Part shown: positions 16,701-27,136 of the stretch, piece after piece
How the letters are laid out: each line of letters begins with the position of its first letter
How positions within the stretch are numbered: position 1 is the stretch's first letter
Source: an uncultured Bacteroidota bacterium
GTDB lineage: Bacteria; Bacteroidota; Bacteroidia; Bacteroidales; P3
Assembly (NCBI GenBank): GCA_902778925.1
Contig: CACYZN010000028.1
Span: forward strand, 1 to 47,497
Length of the DNA: 47,497 nt
Direction: 5' to 3'
Made by a program: the position numbers and the translations under genes
The notes under the pieces: generated by a model
What the model was told of the DNA's origin: nothing
The model's database searches: none
Seen by the model: only the letters and a program-made list of their open reading frames with translations

Positions 16701-16850
16701 CCCCGCTCCGCACCCCTTTCCCTCCCCTTCCCCTCCGGTCGTTGTACTATCGTTGTACTATTGTTGTACTATCGTTGTACTATTGAAAACATAAGAACGA
16801 TAGTACAACGATAGTACAACAATAGTACAAGGATGGGGTGCGGAGGGGGA
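16701..16850. repeat. Long inverted-repeat element with 11-bp tandem arms (copy 2, variant unit)
   Basis: Outer GC-rich arms CTCCGCACCCC (16706-16716) and GGGGTGCGGAG (16835-16845) are exact complements. Inside them, 11-bp units TCGTTGTACTA / TTGTTGTACTA repeat four times (about 16739-16783). They turn at AAAACATAAGAACGA and return inverted (TAGTACAACGA type). The left flank shares most of a roughly 37-nt C-rich stretch with copy 3 at 28435-28468. The turn contains ATAAGAACGA, a sequence also present in copies 1 and 3, so the three are related although the arm unit here differs. Confidence 0.88.
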
Positions 16851-16897
16851 AAAGATGGCGCTGGGAAGGTGAAAGTGGGGAACGGAGGTTTATTTTT

Positions 16898-16927
16898 TTT
16901 GCGGTTTGAATTTTTTGTGTAAATTTG
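16898..16927 (+). promoter_or_regulatory. Bacteroidota-type promoter for leuS
   Basis: TTTG at 16898-16901, an 18-nt spacer, then TAAATTTG at 16920-16927, about 45 nt before the leuS ATG. It likely drives the long rightward operon that begins with leuS. Confidence 0.6.
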
Positions 16928-16972
16928 CAACGGCGGTCGGGAGTTTGGCCGCCGATAAAAGACTGAAAGAAA

Positions 16973-19864
<2,892 letters not shown>

Positions 19865-19865
19865 G

Positions 19866-20831
19866 ATGCTAAGCAGACACTTTTTGAGAAGCAAGGTGCT
19901 TCAGGCCCTCTATGCCAACGAGATGGACGGCCGCGACGCCGTGGGTGTGAAGAAGGACTTCGAATACCATATCGGCAAGCTCAACGAGCTGGGCGTGCTA
20001 CAGGTGGCCCTGTTGCCCAAGATGCTCGAGGTCGGCAAACGGGTGATCGAGGAAGGCCGCAAGAAATTCCGCCCCACCGACGAAGAAAAGCAGCCGAACC
20101 GCAAATTCCTGAACAACGAGTTCCTGCACCGCATGGCCGACAACTACGAGCTGCGCAAAGCCATCGAGCAATGGGGCGGCTGCTGGGACACCCACGAAGA
20201 CCTGGTGCGCGAGGCATTCATCGAGTTCCGCAAGACCAATACCTACTGCGAGTACCTTTCGCATGCCGACACCGACTTCAAGCAGGACAAGGAGCTGGCC
20301 ATTATGCTCTTCCGCTTCCTGATGAACCGCGAGGCGCTGGTGACCACGCTGTCGGAACGCAGCCTGCTGTGGGAGGACGACTTCGACCAGATTGCCCAGT
20401 ACAACTTCATGATGCTGAAAACGCTCAATGAAGACAACTTCGACGAAGCCATGGAGTGGCCCCTCATGTACGACAAGCGGGTGTCGAAAGACGACATCGA
20501 CATGACGTTTGCACGCGACCTGCTGCAGGCCACGCTCGACAACCGCGCCGAGGGCGACGAGATGATAAAGAGCCGTCTGCAAGGTTGGGAGTTCGAGCGC
20601 GTGGCGCTGATGGACATACTGCTCATCAACATGGCCATCGCCGAGTTTATCAGCTGCCCGACCATTCCCGAAAAGGTGACGGTGGACGAATACATCGAGC
20701 TGTCGAAAGAATTCAGTTCGGAGCGCAGTCGCCTGTTCATCAACGGCATCTTGGACAAGCTGGTCATGGAGCTTCGCAAACAAGGCAAGATTAGCAAGAG
20801 CGGCCGCGGACTGGCCGAAGCGGCCGAATAA
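19866..20831 (+). CDS. nusB: Transcription antitermination factor NusB, long Bacteroidota form
   Basis: NusB binds boxA RNA with NusE and supports rRNA transcription antitermination. The N-terminus MLSRHFLRSKVLQALYANE and the C-terminal half (WEFERVALMDILLINMAIAE ... TVDEYIELSKEFSSERSRLFINGILD) are the NusB core. At 321 residues it is about twice the length of the E. coli protein, with an extra helical region in the middle, as is usual in this phylum. It is one base after leuS and 15 bp before the DUF1573 gene. Confidence 0.93.
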   Translation: MLSRHFLRSKVLQALYANEMDGRDAVGVKKDFEYHIGKLNELGVLQVALLPKMLEVGKRVIEEGRKKFRPTDEEKQPNRKFLNNEFLHRMADNYELRKAIEQWGGCWDTHEDLVREAFIEFRKTNTYCEYLSHADTDFKQDKELAIMLFRFLMNREALVTTLSERSLLWEDDFDQIAQYNFMMLKTLNEDNFDEAMEWPLMYDKRVSKDDIDMTFARDLLQATLDNRAEGDEMIKSRLQGWEFERVALMDILLINMAIAEFISCPTIPEKVTVDEYIELSKEFSSERSRLFINGILDKLVMELRKQGKISKSGRGLAEAAE

Positions 20832-20846
20832 CACATAAGGAGAGAT

Positions 20847-21305
20847 ATGAAGACACAGAGGTTGATATATACAATAGCCCTTCTCGCCGCAATCACCGTC
20901 ATGCTCGGCGGCTGCAAGCAGAAAACAGACGATGTCGACATAGACCTGGTACGCAACCCCAATAGCGCCCAAGGCTACAACGACACCGAGAAAATGCCGG
21001 TGATGACGTTCGACAGCGAGATGCACGACTTTGGACGGCTCTCGGCAGGCGAGAATATCAGCTACAGCTTCCACTTTCGCAATACCGGCGAGGCCGACCT
21101 CATCATTGGGTCGACATCGGCCACCTGCGGATGCACCGTGGCCGACTTCCCGCGCGGCCGTATCGCCCCGGGTGGTGAAGGCTACATAACGGTCTCGTTC
21201 AACAGCACCGGAAAGTCGGGCCAACAGTACCAAGAGGTAACGGTGGTGAGCAACGCCCAGCCCGCACGCGTGAAACTAAAGATAACAGCACAAGTAGGAC
21301 GATAA
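20847..21305 (+). CDS. DUF1573 lipoprotein
   Basis: A 152-residue predicted lipoprotein with lipobox LGGC (Cys23). The DUF1573 fold is recognisable by HDFGRLSAGENISYSFHFRN, TGEADLII, and the CGCTVADFP motif followed by IAPGGEGYITVSFNSTGK. DUF1573 is an immunoglobulin-like domain common in Bacteroidota and often next to yajC; its role is unknown. A clear AAGGAGAG ribosome-binding site precedes the start, which is noteworthy because most genes here lack one. Confidence 0.88.
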   Translation: MKTQRLIYTIALLAAITVMLGGCKQKTDDVDIDLVRNPNSAQGYNDTEKMPVMTFDSEMHDFGRLSAGENISYSFHFRNTGEADLIIGSTSATCGCTVADFPRGRIAPGGEGYITVSFNSTGKSGQQYQEVTVVSNAQPARVKLKITAQVGR

Positions 21306-21321
21306 ACAAAACAGATAACCA

Positions 21322-21639
21322 ATGAAAACAGCACTAATTCTCTTACAACAAGCAGGACAAAACACCGGCGGCAGCATGTGGATATGGATGATCCTCATCC
21401 TTGTGATCATGTGGATACTCATGCTTCGCCCACAGCGCAAGAAGGAAAAAGAAGAGCAAAAGTTCCGCAACGCCTTGAAGAAGGGCGACCGCGTACTGTT
21501 CTCGGGTGGCATATATGGCAAAGTGCACGCCGTCAACGACCACACTGTTGACGTAGAAGTGGCCAACGGCACCGTGCTCACAGTAGAGAAGAGCATGATA
21601 CAGCCTGCTCCCGAAGCAAAGACCGAAGAAAAGAAGTGA
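21322..21639 (+). CDS. yajC: Preprotein translocase subunit YajC
   Basis: A small membrane partner of SecDF in the Sec translocon. The 105-residue protein has one membrane segment (MWIWMILILVIMWILMLRP), then the family motif RPQRKKEKEEQKFRNALKKGDRV, cut short here, and a short beta domain (GGIYGKVHAVNDHTVDVEV). The GTG start of the next gene overlaps its stop (GTGA). Confidence 0.94.
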   Translation: MKTALILLQQAGQNTGGSMWIWMILILVIMWILMLRPQRKKEKEEQKFRNALKKGDRVLFSGGIYGKVHAVNDHTVDVEVANGTVLTVEKSMIQPAPEAKTEEKK

Positions 21640-22541
21640 AGCACTTCCTAGTCATACTGGGCCTTACAGCACTGGTGTGGCTTGGAGTGACGCTCTCCGA
21701 ACCGATAGAATACCCTCTGCACGTCGATGTCGAACTTACGGGTTACGACACCATAAAGTATGCCATACTGCAAGCCGACACGTCTGCCACTGTAACTATT
21801 GAAACCAAAGGGTACAGCGTCTTACTCAACAATCTGTGGAACAAAAAGACCAAGGTAGTTCTGCCACTGCAAGGCGACGGAACACACCACGCGGTCGGGG
21901 TCGACGAATTGCAGAAGGCGTTACGCTCGACAATCAGTGGCATTCAGAACATACACAGCGACGTGGACTCGCTGTATATCACCCTGGCCGAACGTTGCAG
22001 CCGCCAGTATCGCCCCAACATCGAACACGTGAAGTTCTCCTTCTCCGAACAGTACGGACTCTATGGACAGCCTGTCATATCGCCCGAGGTAATCACTCTA
22101 TATGGACCGGAAGAGGAGCTCGACAAGATTAAAGAGGTCTATGTCTCGCCAAGCAAGATTGAGAATATCTCGCAGTCGGGCAAATACCGTCTGCCCCTCG
22201 AGGCACCCTGGACCACATCGGCCGACATACGCTCTTCGTGCGACATGGTGGAGATATACCTGCCTGTGGAAGCATACGTGGAGCGCGAATACGATGTACC
22301 TATACGAGTAGCCAACGCCGACACCACGGTACAGCTCCGCCTCTACCCTTCCTCGGCCACCCTGCACGTTTGGGTGGCGCAACGCGACCTACAGAAGATG
22401 CCTGAGTTCGACATCAGCATTGACTACAACGACATACAGTCGCACAAGCAACACATACATCCACAACTGACCAGTTTCCCTGAATACATGCGTCCACGCA
22501 ACATAGAGCCCGACGAGGTGCAATGCGTAATAATTAAATGA
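21636..22541 (+). CDS. YbbR-domain protein (CdaR-like)
   Basis: A 301-residue protein with one N-terminal membrane helix (FLVILGLTALVWLGVTL) followed by extracytoplasmic beta domains of YbbR type (segments such as SPEVITLYGPEEELDKIKEV and PVEAYVEREYDVPI). In Firmicutes, YbbR/CdaR controls the cyclic di-AMP synthase CdaA; whether that holds here is unknown and no cyclase gene is nearby. It starts with GTG at 21636, overlapping yajC by 4 nt, and its stop overlaps coaE by 4 nt. Confidence 0.85.
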   Translation: MKHFLVILGLTALVWLGVTLSEPIEYPLHVDVELTGYDTIKYAILQADTSATVTIETKGYSVLLNNLWNKKTKVVLPLQGDGTHHAVGVDELQKALRSTISGIQNIHSDVDSLYITLAERCSRQYRPNIEHVKFSFSEQYGLYGQPVISPEVITLYGPEEELDKIKEVYVSPSKIENISQSGKYRLPLEAPWTTSADIRSSCDMVEIYLPVEAYVEREYDVPIRVANADTTVQLRLYPSSATLHVWVAQRDLQKMPEFDISIDYNDIQSHKQHIHPQLTSFPEYMRPRNIEPDEVQCVIIK

Positions 22542-23119
22542 AACGCGTAGGTATAACAGGTGGTATAGGTTGCGGCAAGAGTACCGTGGTGGCCGAATTC
22601 CAAAAGCTCGGCATCCTTAGCTTTGTGGCAGACCAAGTGGCTGCCGACTACTACAAAGACTCGCAGTTTCTTGACGAAATAAGGCGTCTCTTCGGCGACA
22701 GCGTCTTCGACAATAGTGGAACCATCGACAAGAGGGCATTGGCAAACATCGTCTTTGGCGACCGACAGGCTCTTGCCAAACTCAACAACCTTGTACATCC
22801 CAAGGTGATGCAGGACTTCGACGTCTTCTGCCGTGAACACGACGACCAGCCCTACGTGCTTTTCGAGAGTGCCATCCTCTACGACTACAGCTTCGACCGT
22901 TTTATGCACAGCGTAATCGGCGTGTACCTCGATCTAGACGAGCGCATACGCCGTCTGCTACTGCGCGACAAAGCGAGCGAGGCGGAAATCCGCGCCCGCA
23001 TAGCGAACCAGCTACCCGCCGAGACAATACTGCAACGAGCCGACTACATAGTGCTGAACTATGAAGGCAATCCGCGGGCACGACAAGTGGCATACATTGA
23101 TAAACAACTGAGACAATGA
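22538..23119 (+). CDS. coaE: Dephospho-CoA kinase
   Basis: Catalyses the last step of coenzyme A synthesis, phosphorylating dephospho-CoA. The 193-residue protein has P-loop GITGGIGCGKST (residues 5-16), a DQVAADYY segment, and LVHPKVMQDF, all typical of the family. It overlaps its neighbours by ATGA on both sides. Confidence 0.95.
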   Translation: MKRVGITGGIGCGKSTVVAEFQKLGILSFVADQVAADYYKDSQFLDEIRRLFGDSVFDNSGTIDKRALANIVFGDRQALAKLNNLVHPKVMQDFDVFCREHDDQPYVLFESAILYDYSFDRFMHSVIGVYLDLDERIRRLLLRDKASEAEIRARIANQLPAETILQRADYIVLNYEGNPRARQVAYIDKQLRQ

Positions 23120-25407
23120 AAAGACTTATAGTCCTCTTCTTCGCGGGCGTACTGCTCGGCATGTCGTTCGCCAACGCCCAACAACGCTTCTCGGCACGCG
23201 GCCTCCATTTCCGCAGTGCACAGGAAGCCTGGGTCGACTCGGTGATGCAAAAGCTGTCGCTCGAGCAACGCATCGCCCAGCTTATGATAATCCGCGTACC
23301 GCTCAACCTCGACGACCAGCAAGCGGCCGACTTCTCGACCCGCATCAACGGTTACGGTATCGGTGGAGTATGCTTCTTTGCCGGCACCGCCGAGCGCCAA
23401 GCCATCATGACCCGCCGCTTCCAGACGGAGGCGCAGGTGCCCCTGCTGGTGTGTATCGACGGCGAGTGGGGTCTCGGTATGCGCCTCAAAGACACCTACT
23501 CCTTCCCACGCAATGCACGCTTCGGAAAGTTGCCTCCCGAAGCCGACAGCATAGTATACCGCATGGGCGAAGAAATAGGACGTCAATGCCGCGAGATGGG
23601 CATACACATCAACTTCGCACCTGTCGTCGACATCAACTCCAACCCCAAGAACCCCGTCATCGGTACCCGCTCTTTCGGTACCGACCGCGAGCGTGTTGCC
23701 CAACTGGGCATCATGTATGCACTAGGCCAACAGAGCCAGGGAGTCATCGCCACAGCCAAGCACTTCCCCGGACATGGCGACACCGACGCCGACAGTCACC
23801 TGGAGTTGCCCGTGATAAACCACACCAAAGAGTACATCGACAGTATCGACACCTACCCCTTCCGTCGCCTTATCGAGGCCGGCGTCGAAGGTGTCATGGT
23901 CGCCCACCTGCAGGTGAATGCCCTCGACAGCAAACGCCCCTCCTCGCTCAGCCCGGTCATCGTCGACGAACTGCTGCGCCAGAAACTGGGCTTCAAAGGC
24001 CTTGTGGTCACCGACGGCCTCGATATGAAAGGTGTAACCAACACCTACGCGGGCGGCACCGGCTCGCTGGAAGCTCTCGTCGCCGGCAACGATCTGCTAC
24101 TGCTACCACCCGATGTGCCACAAGCCATCGAGACCATCAAGCAGGCTGCCCTCAACGATGAGCACATACGCTCGCTGGTCGACATGCACTGCCGCCGTGT
24201 GCTCGAGGCCAAATACACCCACGTAATACCCTATCGCAACGACAGTATACGTGTGCCCGGCGAAGAACACCGCGCTGTGTGCCAGGCTATCGTCGACGAC
24301 CTCAACAACACCCTCGAGCTGCACGCCTTCGCCACCGACCGCCGTATCGACAGCCTCGTGCAGCGCGCCATCGACGCCCATGCCACTCCCGGCTGCCAGA
24401 TTGCCGTTATGCACAATGGACGCCTTGTCTTCAACCGCGCCTATGGACACCTGACCTACGACAGCATCGCCGAGCCGGTGTCCACCTCGACCCTCTACGA
24501 CCTGGCCTCTCTCACCAAAGTCTGCGCCACCACGCTGGCGGTGATGCGGCTCTACGACGAAGGGAAGATAGCCCTCGACGACCGACTGGCCAAATACCTC
24601 CCCTATCTCGACACCACCGACAAGCGCGACATCACCATCAAGCAGGCCCTCAGCCACTGTGCCGGTCTCAAGGCCTTCGACGCCCTCTGGCAGCAGACCT
24701 CCAACCGCGACAGCATACTCCTGCTGGTGGCGCAAAGCAAGCTGAACGGCAACAAGAACTACTGCTACAGCGACTTCGGCTTCATGCTGCTGGCCGACAT
24801 GGTGGAACGCATCAGCGGACAACCCCTCGACACCTTCGTGACCCAACAGTTCTACCAGCCCATGGGTCTCCACAACACCCGCTTCAACCCCAGCTGCCAA
24901 CCCAACCTTGTGGCGCCCACCGAGCAGGATACACTGCGACCCGACCAGGACGGATACATCTGGGGTAAGGTGCACGACCCCAATGCCTACGCGATGGGAG
25001 GAGTGAGCGGCCACGCCGGACTCTTCTCTACCGCCACCGAGCTGGCCCGCCTCATGCAGATGCTGCTCGACGGCGGCGAGCTCGACGGCCACCGCTACCT
25101 GAACAAAGCCACTGTCGACCTCTTCACTGCGCGCCATTTTGCCGATGCCGGCAACCGGCGTGCGCTGGGCTTCGACAAGCAGCTCTTCAACCCCTCGGCC
25201 AACGGCCAATGCTGTCCCGAAGCTTCGCAGGCCAGCTATGGGCACACCGGCTTCACCGGCACCATGCTGTGGGTCGACCCCGAACAGCAGCTGGTCTATG
25301 TCTTCCTCTCGAACCGCGTGCACCCCACCTCCTCACCCAACCTGCTTTCGCAGATGAATGTCCGCACCGACATACAATCGGCAATATATAAAATACTGAA
25401 CCAATGA
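23116..25407 (+). CDS. NagZ-type GH3 glycosidase fused to a serine hydrolase (beta-lactamase family)
   Basis: A secreted 763-residue two-domain protein (signal peptide MKRLIVLFFAGVLLGMSFANA). Residues about 30-365 form a GH3 domain of NagZ type. The motif KHFPGHGDTDADSH carries the catalytic His228, and VTDGLDM carries the nucleophile Asp300. It likely removes N-acetylglucosamine from muropeptides or chitin-like chains. From about residue 400, a class C-like beta-lactamase / D-peptidase fold follows, with SLTK (Ser465, Lys468), YSD and HTG motifs. The two catalytic domains are nearly adjacent, whereas similar Bacteroidota fusions as I know them are longer and carry a GH3 C-terminal domain between them. 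It probably processes peptidoglycan in the periplasm. It overlaps the coaE and TerB-DnaJ genes by 4 nt each. Confidence 0.9.
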   Translation: MKRLIVLFFAGVLLGMSFANAQQRFSARGLHFRSAQEAWVDSVMQKLSLEQRIAQLMIIRVPLNLDDQQAADFSTRINGYGIGGVCFFAGTAERQAIMTRRFQTEAQVPLLVCIDGEWGLGMRLKDTYSFPRNARFGKLPPEADSIVYRMGEEIGRQCREMGIHINFAPVVDINSNPKNPVIGTRSFGTDRERVAQLGIMYALGQQSQGVIATAKHFPGHGDTDADSHLELPVINHTKEYIDSIDTYPFRRLIEAGVEGVMVAHLQVNALDSKRPSSLSPVIVDELLRQKLGFKGLVVTDGLDMKGVTNTYAGGTGSLEALVAGNDLLLLPPDVPQAIETIKQAALNDEHIRSLVDMHCRRVLEAKYTHVIPYRNDSIRVPGEEHRAVCQAIVDDLNNTLELHAFATDRRIDSLVQRAIDAHATPGCQIAVMHNGRLVFNRAYGHLTYDSIAEPVSTSTLYDLASLTKVCATTLAVMRLYDEGKIALDDRLAKYLPYLDTTDKRDITIKQALSHCAGLKAFDALWQQTSNRDSILLLVAQSKLNGNKNYCYSDFGFMLLADMVERISGQPLDTFVTQQFYQPMGLHNTRFNPSCQPNLVAPTEQDTLRPDQDGYIWGKVHDPNAYAMGGVSGHAGLFSTATELARLMQMLLDGGELDGHRYLNKATVDLFTARHFADAGNRRALGFDKQLFNPSANGQCCPEASQASYGHTGFTGTMLWVDPEQQLVYVFLSNRVHPTSSPNLLSQMNVRTDIQSAIYKILNQ

Positions 25408-26213
25408 GCAGCATCACCAAATGGCTTTTCGCCGGACTGGGGTGGGCCATCGGCGGCCCCATCGGCGCACTGCTAGGCTACTGGCTGGGTCGAGCCATCA
25501 GTCCCAAAAACCAGGTTGGCGACGGCAACACCACCTACAGCGCCCCCCATCGCGGCCCCTACCGCAATACCGGCACCCAACAGGACATCAACGCCGCACT
25601 CATGGTCCTCATCGCCGCCGTGATGAAAGCCGACGGAGCGGTGAAGCGCAGCGAGCTGGACTATGTGAAGCGTTTCCTCCTGCAGAACTACGGCGAGGAA
25701 CGCGGCAAGGAAATGCTCAAGGTGCTGCAACAAATGGTACAGCAGGATATTCCCCTAGACCAGGTCTGCCTGCAGATAAAGGTGAACACCGACTACAACA
25801 CGCGCTTCCACATGGTCGACTTCCTGTTCGGCATTGGCGGTGCCGACGGCGAGTTACACCAGACCGAGGTGAATATGCTGCGAACGATAGCGCAGTATCT
25901 CGGTATCTCGCAGTCCGACTATACCAGCATCTACGAGCGCCATACCGCCAGCAGCGACCGAAGCTACTCGGGTGGCTCAGGCCGCTCCCAGTCGGCCGGC
26001 AGTTACGACAAGGACCCCTACCGGGTGCTCGGTATCGACAGTTCGGCCACCGACGACGAGGTGCGTCGTGCCTATCGCCGCATGGCAATGAAATACCATC
26101 CCGACCGTGTGGCTGGCATGAGCGAGGAAATTCAGCGCAATGCTGCCGAGCAGATGAAAGAAATAAACCGCGCCTACGAGGTGATCAAGCAGCGCCGCGC
26201 AAGTCTGGGCTAG
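25404..26213 (+). CDS. TerB-DnaJ protein (DjlA-like)
   Basis: A 269-residue membrane-linked co-chaperone. It has a glycine-rich N-terminal hydrophobic segment (LGWAIGGPIGALLGYWLG), a TerB-like helical domain (about residues 55-180), and a Ser/Gly linker. A C-terminal J domain begins at DPYRVLGIDSSATDDEVRRA, with the HPD triad at 232-234. This order matches DjlA, which regulates DnaK at the inner membrane. Its TAG stop shares the CTAG at 26210-26213 with the stop of the convergent gene. Confidence 0.88.
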   Translation: MSSITKWLFAGLGWAIGGPIGALLGYWLGRAISPKNQVGDGNTTYSAPHRGPYRNTGTQQDINAALMVLIAAVMKADGAVKRSELDYVKRFLLQNYGEERGKEMLKVLQQMVQQDIPLDQVCLQIKVNTDYNTRFHMVDFLFGIGGADGELHQTEVNMLRTIAQYLGISQSDYTSIYERHTASSDRSYSGGSGRSQSAGSYDKDPYRVLGIDSSATDDEVRRAYRRMAMKYHPDRVAGMSEEIQRNAAEQMKEINRAYEVIKQRRASLG

Positions 26214-27136
26214 CAAGCCAGTCTTTCCACCACGGTGCCCACCAACTGACGCATCGGCTCGTGGTAGTCGTTGAGGAAGGTGCCCTTGGGGCGGTTGGCT
26301 ATGATGAGGCACACAGTGAGCGCATCGTGACCCAGCATGTGGCTGAAACCGTAGATGGCCGATGTCTCCATCTCGAGGTTGGTCACCCTCAGCTCTCTTA
26401 TCTCCCTTATGTTGCGCACCTCGCGCATGGTGCGTGAGGTTCTGAACATGCGGGTGTAGTCGTTCCACTCGAACGAGGCCAACTTTTCGTTGAGGTCGTC
26501 GATGGCCGGATGCAGCCGCACAGCGCGTCCCTGGGGACCGTAGAAACCCGGGGCGGTGGCGGTGATGCCGTGGTGCATGTCGTGGGCCACCTGCTCCAGC
26601 AACGTGGCGCTACCGTGCACATAGTACGGGCGGGCCACTCCGGCCGGAAGGGCCATGTGGAGGTTGAAGGCTCCCTCCATCTCGGGCAGCGGCGACTGCC
26701 ACTCGCGGTAGTAGTTCATCAGTCCGTCGAAGCCTACGGCGCACACCGCGGCCACCCGGCTGCCGCAGTCTATCTCCTCCTGCAGCGAGCCGCTGGTGCC
26801 GATGCGCACTATCTGCAGGTGGCGCTCTCCACTCTCCACTCTCCACTCTCCACTCTCCACATGCAGCGCCGCGTCGAGCTCGGTCATCACTATGTCTATG
26901 TTGTCGCAACCCATGCCCGTCGAGAGGGCCGTCATGCGGGTGCCGTGATAGGTGCCGGTCAGCGCGTGGAGCTCGCGGTTGTGCGACTCAAACTCCATGC
27001 TGTCGAATATCGACTTGAACATGTCCACCCGCGCCGGGTCGCCGACGAGCAGCACCTTGTCGGCCAGGGTGCTGCTCATCAGGTGTATGTGGTACAGGCT
27101 ACCGTCGCCTGCCAGTGGGAGTTCGCTCGCTTTCAT
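26210..27136 (-). CDS. Nucleoside phosphorylase (uridine phosphorylase-like) with two repeat insertions
   Basis: A 308-residue member of the PNP/UDP phosphorylase family, which splits nucleosides with phosphate. Motifs are LLVGDPARVDMF (phosphate binding), HALTGTYHGTRMTALSTGMG, RIGTSGS and TNLEMETSAIYG. Two stretches look inserted. Residues 93-105 (VESGEWRVESGER) are encoded by five 7-bp repeats just before the RIGTSGS strand. Residues about 232-249 (an Arg-rich MREVRNIREIRELR block) precede TNLEMETS. Uridine phosphorylase is the closest match by the C-terminal half, but the substrate is not certain. Its start overlaps the stop of the upstream gene by 4 nt. Confidence 0.85.
   Translation of the reverse strand: MKASELPLAGDGSLYHIHLMSSTLADKVLLVGDPARVDMFKSIFDSMEFESHNRELHALTGTYHGTRMTALSTGMGCDNIDIVMTELDAALHVESGEWRVESGERHLQIVRIGTSGSLQEEIDCGSRVAAVCAVGFDGLMNYYREWQSPLPEMEGAFNLHMALPAGVARPYYVHGSATLLEQVAHDMHHGITATAPGFYGPQGRAVRLHPAIDDLNEKLASFEWNDYTRMFRTSRTMREVRNIREIRELRVTNLEMETSAIYGFSHMLGHDALTVCLIIANRPKGTFLNDYHEPMRQLVGTVVERLAC
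26391..26443. repeat. In-frame Arg-rich repeat in the nucleoside phosphorylase gene
   Basis: The minus strand reads as short related units (CGCGAGGTGCGC, AACATAAGGGAG, ATAAGAGAGCTGAGG) and contains partly complementary arms (ACCTCACGCACC against GGTGCGTGAGGT-like sequence). It encodes about 18 residues with a repeating xREVRNIRE pattern that is absent from known family members as I remember them. Confidence 0.55.
26825..26860. repeat. 7-bp tandem repeat in the nucleoside phosphorylase gene
   Basis: Five copies of CTCTCCA plus one extra base on the plus strand, the same unit as in the ygiQ insertion but as a single arm. It encodes VESGEWRVESGER in frame. Gain or loss of one unit would shift the frame. 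Confidence 0.9.

Noticed and set aside
16741-16831. Insertion sequence or transposon end
   Set aside because: There is no transposase frame, no target-site duplication that I could see, and both arms are made of tandem units rather than a unique terminal repeat.
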